A stretch of 30,639 bases of DNA, taken from NCBI GenBank assembly GCA_964571695.1, contig CAZNDG010000035.1, forward strand, positions 1-30,639. Direction: 5' to 3'. The first letter of the stretch is position 1. Every line of letters begins with the position of its first letter. The notes under the pieces were generated by a model. The model worked only from the letters and a program-made list of their open reading frames with translations, was not told the origin of the DNA and did no database searches. Position numbers and translations under genes: made by a program. This document shows positions 1 to 6,822 of this stretch, one piece after another. The DNA comes from UBA8958 sp964571695 (GTDB taxonomy: Bacteria; Desulfobacterota; Syntrophia; Syntrophales; UBA8958).

Positions 1-155
1 ACCGAAAGAATGTGGAGCTTTTTGTCCGTTCCGCAAAATATCGTTTGACATTCCCGGTCAAGGAGGTTAGAAAGAACCATCTATATTATTTTCCTGCTGA
101 TTTGGGTCAAGAGAAGATCAGAGCATCCTGTCTGCAAGGTGTGGAACAAGGAAGG

Positions 156-187
156 CCACCGTGCTCCGCAGAGTCCGGTGGTTTTTT
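156..187 (+). terminator. Rho-independent terminator or attenuator ahead of the RRM gene
   Basis: CCACCG (156-161) pairs with CGGTGG (176-181), with a further CTC/GAG pairing inside, and is followed directly by six T. No gene is recognisable in 1-155, so it either ends a transcript that begins outside the window or acts as an attenuator in the leader of the RNA-binding protein gene at 267. Confidence 0.6.
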
Positions 188-266
188 ATATGCGATCAAT
201 GCCGATGGATGGCGGCTCTGCCGGGTATGGCGACGGGTCAAAAGGGGAAGCAAGGAGGAAGAAAGC

Positions 267-638
267 ATGGTAAAGAAGCTTTACATCGGCAACCTGGCGG
301 AGGGCGTTACGGAAGATGATTTAATGGCCAATTTCAGTGAGATCGGCAAGGTGGTTTCTCTGGCAATAATTCGGGACAAGATCACCGGTCTGAGCCGGGG
401 ATTTGGATTCGTGGAGATGGCAACGGAAGCTCAGGCCCAGGAAGCCATCCAGACATTCAACGGCGGCGAACTGCTCGGCCGGACAATCCGGGTCAACGAG
501 GCCAAACCGAAGGGAGATCAGGACGAACGTCCCCAGGGAGCGGGCCGCAGGCCCGGCGGTTTCAGCAGCCAGACGCCTCGAAGCGGCGGCGGCCCCCGGC
601 AGGGGGGCGGCGGCGGGCGGGGCGGACGCCGGTTTTGA
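267..638 (+). CDS. RNA-binding protein with one RRM domain and Gly/Arg-rich tail
   Basis: A 123-residue protein with a single RNA recognition motif. RNP2 is LYIGNL (residues 5-10) and RNP1 is RGFGFVEM (44-51). After residue about 82 it becomes a low-complexity Gly/Arg/Pro tail ending in GGRGGRRF, like an RGG box. Such small RRM proteins are typical of cyanobacteria and many delta-proteobacteria, where they bind single-stranded RNA in the cytoplasm and are often cold-inducible; induction here is inference. The start at 267 is set by AAGGAGG at 252-258, eight bases upstream, and by the domain beginning at once. The frame stays open upstream to position 12, but that part is not RRM-like and crosses a terminator hairpin, so I leave it out. 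Confidence 0.9.
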   Translation: MVKKLYIGNLAEGVTEDDLMANFSEIGKVVSLAIIRDKITGLSRGFGFVEMATEAQAQEAIQTFNGGELLGRTIRVNEAKPKGDQDERPQGAGRRPGGFSSQTPRSGGGPRQGGGGGRGGRRF

Positions 639-666
639 TCCTACCTCCCCGCCTGAAACGTCCGGA

Positions 667-695
667 TTGACAAAACCGCACAGGTCGGCTAATCG
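667..695 (+). promoter_or_regulatory. Candidate sigma-70 promoter for the patatin-like gene
   Basis: TTGACA (667-672), a 17-base spacer, then TAATCG (690-695). If it is used, transcription starts near 702, which would rule out the GTG at 695 as the translation start and favour the ATG at 734. Confidence 0.35.
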
Positions 696-733
696 TGGCC
701 GGGAATGAGAAAAGAAGGAATATTCCGACCCCT

Positions 734-3106
734 ATGATGCCTCCACGAAAACGCCGGCCGTTTTCTTTGCCCTTCCGGGCGGTCTTTATATTTCTTTTCC
801 TCTGTTTAAACATCATTACACCTTCCATGACCGGCGCCGAAGAGCCGCGGCCGCTTCGGATCGGTCTGGTATTGAGCGGCGGCGGCGCCCGGGGGATTGC
901 CCATATCGGGGTGCTGAAAGTCCTGGAGGAAATGCGGGTGCCCATCCACTGTATCGCGGGGACCAGCATGGGGGCCATAGTCGGCGGACTCTACGCGGCG
1001 GGGTCATCCCCGGAGGAGTTGGAGAAACTCGTAACCGGCATCTCCTGGCATGAGGCCTTCACGGACAAGCAGGCGGCGGATAAGCTCTCCTTCCGCCGCA
1101 AGCAGGACTCCATGGATTATAAAATCGATTTGAACCTCGGGTTCCGGGACGGCCGCCTGGCCACCTCCCGAGGCCTGGTCCAGGGACAGAATCTGAACCT
1201 CCTCCTGAAGAAACTCCTGCTGCACACCGCGGACATCAAGGATTTCGATCGCCTCAAGATCCACTTTCGGGCCGTGGCGGCGGACATCGAAACCGGTGAT
1301 GCCGTTGTCCTGGGCAAGGGCGATCTGGCGGAGGCGCTCCGGGCGAGCATGTCCATTCCGGGGATCTTCGTACCCATGGAGATCAACGGACATATGCTCG
1401 TGGACGGCGGAATCGCCAACAACCTTCCGGTGAACGTGGCCCGCGCCATGGGTGCCGACGTCCTTATCGTCGTCGATATCGGCACCCCCCTCAGGACCAG
1501 GGAGGGACTCAATTCCGCCGCCAGTATCACCGCCCAGGTCATGACCATTCTGATCCAGAGAAATGTCCAGGCCCAACTCCGGACCCTGAAGCCGGAGGAC
1601 ATCCTCATCCAGCCCGATCTCGGCCCGTTGGGAACCACGGATTTTTCCAAAACCGAAACGGCCGTGAAGATCGGCGCAGCGGCGGCGGGTAAAATGAAGG
1701 AACGCCTTGCCGGTCTTTCCATCGCCCCGGAAAGATTTCAGGTTTATCTTGCCCATCAGCGGCGGCAGCCCTCCGAGCCGCCGGTCATTGATTACGTGAA
1801 GGTGGAGTTCAAATCAGCGTCCGCCGCGGCTGCGTCTCCCCGACCGCCGGTAAAAACCGGCGGCGAAGGAAAGGAGATCGACCTGGGAAGCAAACTGGCG
1901 CAGTTGCCGGGTGTCAAGACGATGGCGGGAAACCGTTCCAAGCTTTCACCCCGGGTACTCGAGGCCCAGATCGAAACCAGGGGGGGGGAAAAACTGAACA
2001 TGGAAACCCTCGAAAAGGATATCACCCGCCTTTATGGTCTGGACACCTTTGAACGGGTCGATTTTCATCTCGAACGGAGAAACGACAGAACCGGCCTGGT
2101 TTTCGATCCCATCGAAAAATCATGGGGTCCCACCTACATGCGCTTCAATATCAGCCTGGCGGACAATTTCAAGGGTTCAAGCTCCTACACCATCGGTACG
2201 CGGATTACCCAGACCGAGATCAACGCCCTGGGCGCCGAATGGCGAAACGAATTGCAGATCGGCGAAACGACGCGCCTGTTTTCGGAATTTTACCAGCCCG
2301 TCGATTACTCTACACGGTACTTTTTCGCCCCCCGGATCGAATACCGGGAATGGAATTCCTACATCTACACCCCGGAACATACAGCAGATATCACGGCAAA
2401 ATACCGGATCAAGGAATTTGTGGGGGGTCTGGATCTGGGTCGGCAGTTCGGCAACTGGGGGGAGTTGCGACTGGGCGTCCGCCGCGGCTACGGCGCCTAC
2501 CGGGTCAATGTCGGGACCGACGACCTGCCCACGGACAGTTTCAATATCGGCGGTTTCTTTTCGTCTTTGACCTATGACACCATGGACAACTTCAATTTTC
2601 CCCAGCGGGGCTTAAGTGCCAACGTGACCAGCCAGTTCAATCTCCCGGAAATGGGTTCCGACTACAAGGTCGTCGGGATCAATGCCAACGTCCAGGCCGC
2701 CAAGACCTGGGGACGTCTGACCTTCATCCCTGGAATCATCTACGGTGGCACCTTGGACGGCGACAGCCAGATTCAGGATTCGTACAGTATTGGCGGGTTC
2801 TTGAATCTCTCCGGTTATCTGACCGATGAGCTGTCGGGTCAGGAGGTGGGCCTGGCACGGATTATCTGTTACCGGAACATGGGAGCCGCCGGCCTCGGAG
2901 ATTTTCGCACCACCCTTTATATGGGTTTCTCCGTGGAAGCGGGCAACACCTGGCAGAAACGGAGCGACATCACCCTGGACTCCCTGATCTACGCCGGCAG
3001 CGTCTTTGTCGGTGCGGACACCTTCATCGGGCCGGCCTATCTTGCCTATGGGGTGGCTGAGGGAGGACATCAAACCCTGGGGCTATTTATCGGGCAACGC
3101 TACTGA
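734..3106 (+). CDS. Patatin-like phospholipase with POTRA and beta-barrel (PlpD-type, type Vd)
   Basis: A 790-residue outer-membrane protein. A basic N-terminus and hydrophobic stretch (about 15-32) form a Sec signal. A patatin lipase domain follows, with oxyanion loop GGGARG (49-54), nucleophile Ser78 in GTSMG and catalytic Asp224 in VDGG. Then come a POTRA-like segment (genomic about 1990-2080) and a C-terminal 16-strand-type Omp85/surface-antigen barrel. The order lipase-POTRA-barrel is that of PlpD of Pseudomonas, where the barrel carries the phospholipase A to the surface. Whether the lipase is released here cannot be told. The frame is also open from a GTG at 695, which has no good ribosome site; ATG 734 has AGAAGG at a long spacing. 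The end overlaps the convergent hydrolase gene by 20 bases. Confidence 0.88.
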   Translation: MMPPRKRRPFSLPFRAVFIFLFLCLNIITPSMTGAEEPRPLRIGLVLSGGGARGIAHIGVLKVLEEMRVPIHCIAGTSMGAIVGGLYAAGSSPEELEKLVTGISWHEAFTDKQAADKLSFRRKQDSMDYKIDLNLGFRDGRLATSRGLVQGQNLNLLLKKLLLHTADIKDFDRLKIHFRAVAADIETGDAVVLGKGDLAEALRASMSIPGIFVPMEINGHMLVDGGIANNLPVNVARAMGADVLIVVDIGTPLRTREGLNSAASITAQVMTILIQRNVQAQLRTLKPEDILIQPDLGPLGTTDFSKTETAVKIGAAAAGKMKERLAGLSIAPERFQVYLAHQRRQPSEPPVIDYVKVEFKSASAAAASPRPPVKTGGEGKEIDLGSKLAQLPGVKTMAGNRSKLSPRVLEAQIETRGGEKLNMETLEKDITRLYGLDTFERVDFHLERRNDRTGLVFDPIEKSWGPTYMRFNISLADNFKGSSSYTIGTRITQTEINALGAEWRNELQIGETTRLFSEFYQPVDYSTRYFFAPRIEYREWNSYIYTPEHTADITAKYRIKEFVGGLDLGRQFGNWGELRLGVRRGYGAYRVNVGTDDLPTDSFNIGGFFSSLTYDTMDNFNFPQRGLSANVTSQFNLPEMGSDYKVVGINANVQAAKTWGRLTFIPGIIYGGTLDGDSQIQDSYSIGGFLNLSGYLTDELSGQEVGLARIICYRNMGAAGLGDFRTTLYMGFSVEAGNTWQKRSDITLDSLIYAGSVFVGADTFIGPAYLAYGVAEGGHQTLGLFIGQRY

Positions 3107-4361
3107 GAAACTGATCGAGGCGTTCCCGCATACCGGCGAATTTGGGATTACAGGTCAGACGGCGCAAGGTGAAGGCCTGGAGATTGTCGTCGGATATCTC
3201 GCCCTGCCAAACGGTGTCTTCGTTCCGGCATATCCCCCTTTTTCCCTGATCGGCCCCGTAATGGAGACAGCTTTTGTACCCTCCCCGCAGGCCGTAGTGG
3301 GGATCATCGCAGGGCATCGGCAGGGCGACATGGGAAAAATCCCGTATCCGCAGTTCCGGCAGATAACTCCCCTCGCAATAAATATTTCCCGATCCGGCGC
3401 ATATCGCCGGTTGGGGGTCTCGAGCATACATGATCACGACGTTATGTTCCGAAGAGGTGTAACGCCGAAATACCTCCCGGGCCCGCCCGGCATCGATGGT
3501 GACGTCCTCCGCGGATAAGACTGCGAAGACGGGGATTTCGATACGCTTACCCGCATCGAGAAGCCTGTCTATCTCCCCAGTCAGAAGGTAGATCTGATAG
3601 GCGGCATTCACCGCAAAGGTTTCATACTTCGCATAATCCACATCGTCCCGAACTTCCCCAACCCAATCCTTAATCCCCCGGAGCACTCCGGTTAACGCCG
3701 CACGCCGGTCTTTCACCGCCAGGGCCGGAGAAATGAGAATCAGTCCCTTTATGTCTTCGCCGCTCAAGACGGACAGCACACCAAGGGCGGCGCCGGTGGA
3801 AAATCCTCCCAGATAGAGTTCCTCGACCTCTCCTTTCATGCCGTCGATCCCGTATTGCACGGCCCGTCTCCATTCCTGCCAGCGCACATTCAGAAGATCT
3901 CCGGGAACCGTCCCGTGTCCGGGCAGGAGGATCGTCCGGACGAGGAAACCGCGATTCCGGAGGTGTCGGGCCAGGGGCTGCAGCATATACGGCGAGTCGG
4001 AAAGCCCGTGGACGAGAAGTACGCCCCGGCGGTATTTCCCATCATTACCCGGCGGGAAAAGGTTGACGTCCGGCACGAGTTCAAAGGGCAGGTTGGCATT
4101 GAGGACCATTTCCCGATTGCCGTCATGAATATCCACCCGGGCCCGGAGGATCATTGTTCGGGTCTGTTTGATATAGTCGGCAAAAGACATGCCGTTTTTT
4201 CCGGCAAAGACGGTATTGAGTCCCGAGGACTGGAGGCGGGGCGGCCCGGCGGCACAGCCGGACAACAAGCATCCCACGGCAAGAGTGATCAGGATGATCG
4301 ATCTAACGTAACCTGACACAACGTACTCCCCAGCGACCGCGGCTCGTATCTCTAAGTTCAT
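3087..4361 (-). CDS. Lipoprotein alpha/beta hydrolase
   Basis: A 424-residue hydrolase anchored as a lipoprotein: the hydrophobic segment (about 19-35) ends in lipobox LSGC with Cys36. The alpha/beta fold is shown by the HG oxyanion motif (VHGLSDSP, from 117), nucleophile Ser188 in GFSTG, probable acid Asp286 (LSAED) and His344 (FSHVALP). This completes a Ser-Asp-His triad of the monoacylglycerol lipase/carboxylesterase type. The substrate is unknown. The start is chosen at 4361 because AAGGAGGAG (4371-4379) lies nine bases upstream; the open frame continues 23 codons further without a ribosome site. It sits tail to tail with the surface patatin, so two predicted envelope lipases are neighbours on opposite strands. 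Confidence 0.85.
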   Translation of the reverse strand: MNLEIRAAVAGEYVVSGYVRSIILITLAVGCLLSGCAAGPPRLQSSGLNTVFAGKNGMSFADYIKQTRTMILRARVDIHDGNREMVLNANLPFELVPDVNLFPPGNDGKYRRGVLLVHGLSDSPYMLQPLARHLRNRGFLVRTILLPGHGTVPGDLLNVRWQEWRRAVQYGIDGMKGEVEELYLGGFSTGAALGVLSVLSGEDIKGLILISPALAVKDRRAALTGVLRGIKDWVGEVRDDVDYAKYETFAVNAAYQIYLLTGEIDRLLDAGKRIEIPVFAVLSAEDVTIDAGRAREVFRRYTSSEHNVVIMYARDPQPAICAGSGNIYCEGSYLPELRIRDFSHVALPMPCDDPHYGLRGGYKSCLHYGADQGKRGICRNEDTVWQGEISDDNLQAFTLRRLTCNPKFAGMRERLDQFLSSVAR

Positions 4362-4509
4362 ATCAGGTAGCTCCTCCTTGATATCATTCAGATTCCGGCA
4401 TCGATCACCCCTTGATCCCCGATGTCGCACCTGATTTATTCATAGCCCAGCTCCGCGGTCCGGTCAAGGGCATCGATCCGGCGTCCCCTCTTCACGGGCA
4501 TAATAATCC

Positions 4510-4539
4510 TTGCCATCCGGTACCGGATGAGATTATGAT
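4510..4539 (+). promoter_or_regulatory. Helicase promoter with 16-bp palindrome in the spacer
   Basis: TTGCCA (4510-4515), 18 bases, then TATGAT (4534-4539). The spacer holds the perfect palindrome CATCCGGTACCGGATG (4514-4529), placed like a repressor operator. Transcription would start near 4546, leaving a leader of about 60 bases before the ATG at 4607. Confidence 0.4.
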
Positions 4540-4606
4540 TCGCACAAAATTAGCCCATAAACGTCCCGCGGCACCAAGAGACCGCCGACAGAGAGAAGAG
4601 AGCCCT

Positions 4607-6106
4607 ATGGAGGACAGAGAAAACCTTACGAAAACCATACCCTCGTCACCGGTACCCGAGGCGGTGGGAAGCGCTGCCGGCGGCGGAGCGGGATCACCGC
4701 CTTCGGAAGGGCGGCAAAAAGCCCGTCGGCGTCCCTCCCGGAGGGGGAAAAAACGGCCCGACGCTATCGACACCGACGCCGTTCCCGAACCCGCACCGGT
4801 TGCCGACGATTCCTGGGATCCCAGGCAGTTCAAGGTTCCCGCCGCTCCCGGCAAAACCAGGTTTCAGGATTTCGATCTGCCGGCACCGCTTCTCCACGCC
4901 ATCAGCGATCTTGGGTTCCAGTACTGCACCCCCATCCAGGCGGAAATCCTCCCCAGCGCCCTCTCCGGCAAGGATGCCAGCGGCCGGGCGCAAACCGGCA
5001 CCGGCAAGACCGCCGCCTTTCTCATCGCCATCATTACCCGGTTGTTCAACCATCCCCACACGGAAGAGCGCCTGTTCGGCACACCCCGAGTTCTGATCCT
5101 CGCTCCGACCCGGGAGCTGGTCCTCCAGATCTCCGCGGAAGCACGCCAGCTCGCCAAGTATTGCGGTCTCAGGATCGTATCCGTTTTCGGCGGCATGGAT
5201 TACGAAAAGCAGCGGCGCCAGCTTGCCGCCGGGCCGGCCGATATCATCGTGGCCACGCCGGGCCGGCTCCTGGACTTCCAGCGCCGCGGCGACGTGGCGC
5301 TCAAAAAGATCGAGGTCCTCGTCATCGATGAAGCGGACCGGATGCTCGATATGGGGTTCATCCCCGACGTCCGGATGATCATCCACAGCACCCCCCCCAA
5401 GGAAAAGCGCCAGACCCTCATGTTCAGCGCCACCCTAACGGGGACGATCATCCGCCTTGCCTCCTCCTGGACCGTGGATCCTGTCATGGTGGAGATAGAG
5501 CCGGAGCAGGTTGCCGTGGATACGGTGGAGCAGATTGTTTACATCGTCACGGAGGAGCAGAAATTCGATCTCCTGCACAACATCATCGCCCGGCAGGGAC
5601 TGGAAAGAGTCCTGGTCTTCTGCAACCGCCGCGACGAAGTCCGGCGCCTCGCCGAGAGGCTGACCCGCTTTGGCGTCAACTGTTCCGAACTTTCCGGCGA
5701 CATCCCCCAGAAAAGCCGCATCCGCCGTCTCGAAGATTTCAAGAGCGGCAAGATCAGGGTCCTGGTGGCCACGGATGTGGCCGGCCGGGGCATCCACATC
5801 GAGGGCATGGATCACGTCATAAATTTCACCCTGCCCCACGATCCGGAAGACTATGTCCACCGTATCGGACGCACCGGTCGGGCGGGACAGAGCGGGACGG
5901 CGGTGAGCTTCGCCGACGAGGGAGACGCCTTTTACATCGCCCCCATCGAGGAGTTCATGGGCCGGAAACTCCCCTGCACCGAGCCGGACGAGGAGATGCT
6001 GGTCAAACCGGAAGCCCTCTACCCGGAAAAGAAAGTCCGTCCCCGAAGCACCCGCCGCCCCGGCGGCGGCAAGCCCCGTCCCCGCCCCCGGCGTCCTCAC
6101 TTCTGA
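4607..6106 (+). CDS. DEAD-box ATP-dependent RNA helicase (RhlB/RhlE type)
   Basis: A 499-residue RNA helicase. The first 80 residues are low-complexity and basic (RRRPSRRGKKR). The core follows: Q motif (GFQYCTPIQ, 103-111), motif I AQTGTGKT (128-135), Ia PTREL, TPGR, motif II DEAD (241-244), motif III SAT, LVFCN, ATDVAGRGIHIEG and motif VI HRIGRTGR (418-425). A short Arg/Pro tail closes the protein. It unwinds short RNA duplexes in the cytoplasm, in RNA decay or ribosome assembly; which one is not shown. The frame is open from 4412, but that extension crosses the probable promoter and its ATG at 4535 has no ribosome site. ATG 4607 follows a purine-rich stretch (GAGAAGAGAG). Loops and motifs are all intact. 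Confidence 0.92.
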   Translation: MEDRENLTKTIPSSPVPEAVGSAAGGGAGSPPSEGRQKARRRPSRRGKKRPDAIDTDAVPEPAPVADDSWDPRQFKVPAAPGKTRFQDFDLPAPLLHAISDLGFQYCTPIQAEILPSALSGKDASGRAQTGTGKTAAFLIAIITRLFNHPHTEERLFGTPRVLILAPTRELVLQISAEARQLAKYCGLRIVSVFGGMDYEKQRRQLAAGPADIIVATPGRLLDFQRRGDVALKKIEVLVIDEADRMLDMGFIPDVRMIIHSTPPKEKRQTLMFSATLTGTIIRLASSWTVDPVMVEIEPEQVAVDTVEQIVYIVTEEQKFDLLHNIIARQGLERVLVFCNRRDEVRRLAERLTRFGVNCSELSGDIPQKSRIRRLEDFKSGKIRVLVATDVAGRGIHIEGMDHVINFTLPHDPEDYVHRIGRTGRAGQSGTAVSFADEGDAFYIAPIEEFMGRKLPCTEPDEEMLVKPEALYPEKKVRPRSTRRPGGGKPRPRPRRPHF

Positions 6107-6145
6107 CGCCGGCTCGGGGCTGCTTCACATTCCCGCTACTTGTTG

Positions 6146-6174
6146 TTGACATGGGAGGGATATTTTCCTATATG
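6146..6174 (+). promoter_or_regulatory. Sigma-70 promoter of the biotin carrier gene
   Basis: TTGACA (6146-6151), exactly 17 bases, then TATATG (6169-6174). The site lies 38 bases upstream of the GTG start at 6212. Confidence 0.65.
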
Positions 6175-6211
6175 GGGGAGCGAATGATTTAACACCAAGG
6201 AGGCCGACAGC

Positions 6212-6436
6212 GTGAAGGTAGAACTGATATCGCCTATACCCGGAAAGATCATGAAAATACTCGTCAGCGCCGGTGAAGCCATCAACGAAGACGATGAAGT
6301 ATTGAAGATGGAATCAATGAAGATGGAAAACCCCATTTACGCCCCGGCTACCGGAAGGGTTGCCGAAATCAAGGTCAAGGAAAACGACGAGGTAGAAGCG
6401 GACGACGTGTTGCTCATCATCGAAGCGGCGGATTGA
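6212..6436 (+). CDS. Free-standing biotin carboxyl carrier domain protein
   Basis: A 74-residue protein that is little more than one biotinyl/lipoyl domain. The attachment motif is ESMKMEN with biotinyl-Lys37, the usual middle position, and the flanking Gly turns (PIPGKI, PATGRV) are present. It should carry carboxybiotin between a biotin carboxylase and a carboxyltransferase or decarboxylase. The start is GTG, supported by AAGGAGG at 6197-6203 with eight bases of spacing and by the promoter at 6146-6174. The convergent biotin carboxylase downstream already has its own carrier domain, so this protein may serve another enzyme, for example a sodium-pumping decarboxylase or a separate acyl-CoA carboxylase. 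No carboxyltransferase is in the window. Confidence 0.9.
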   Translation: MKVELISPIPGKIMKILVSAGEAINEDDEVLKMESMKMENPIYAPATGRVAEIKVKENDEVEADDVLLIIEAAD

Positions 6437-6527
6437 AAGCCCATCAGACAAAATCCCATATCGTCATGGTTTCCGGGATGATGATCTTTTCAGCATCCTT
6501 CGCCATGAAGATCGGGATCGACGCCGA

Positions 6528-6556
6528 TTGTGAAAAAAGCCCCTGTCTCTTATGAT
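6528..6556 (+). promoter_or_regulatory. Candidate promoter of the 40-codon gene
   Basis: TTGTGA (6528-6533), 17 bases, TATGAT (6551-6556). It lies just upstream of the ribosome site AAGGAGG (6580-6586). Confidence 0.5.
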
Positions 6557-6592
6557 AGCCTCAAAGAAAAAATAAATATAAGGAGGCAGGGT

Positions 6593-6715
6593 ATGGAAGC
6601 GAAAGAAGGCGCCAACGGCAAGGAAAATACGGTCCGGATGAAGGGGAAACTGTATCGGGGCAAGGATCCGCAAATTGCGGCCGCGAATTGCCGCGCAGAC
6701 GGTGAAGTCCCTTGA
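6593..6715 (+). CDS. Small protein of unknown function, possibly frameshifted
   Basis: A 40-residue basic protein that I do not recognise. Its own promoter (6528-6556), a strong ribosome site AAGGAGG (6580-6586) six bases before the ATG, and a terminator at 6747 argue that it is expressed. The last ten residues look unlike the rest. If one base is dropped near 6684, the text continues from DPQIAAA into another frame reading IAAQTVKSLEYERKSRGKQ, which looks like a natural alpha-helical ending. So either the gene is frameshifted, or the short form is real and the resemblance is chance. The longer frame has no stop before the terminator hairpin, which counts against it. Confidence 0.5.
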   Translation: MEAKEGANGKENTVRMKGKLYRGKDPQIAAANCRADGEVP

Positions 6716-6746
6716 ATACGAACGAAAAAGTCGTGGAAAACAATTG

Positions 6747-6785
6747 AAAACCCCTCCGGTTTGCACCGCCGGCGGGGTTTTTTAT
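6747..6785. terminator. Bidirectional terminator between convergent genes
   Basis: AAAACCCC-T-CCGG pairs with CCGG-C-GGGGTTTTTT. There is an A run on one side and a T run on the other, so it can stop transcription of the small gene (plus strand) and of the biotin carboxylase (minus strand, ending at 6823). Confidence 0.75.
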
Positions 6786-6822
6786 TCTCTGGGCGGCCGT
6801 GGCCCCGGTGATGCGAGCCGCG

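Noticed and set aside
12..266. N-terminal extension of the RRM protein
   Set aside because: Would translate through a terminator hairpin, and the ribosome site at 252-258 supports the start at 267.
1004..1756. Open frame of 250 codons on the minus strand
   Set aside because: Antisense to the patatin domain; composition typical of shadow frames.
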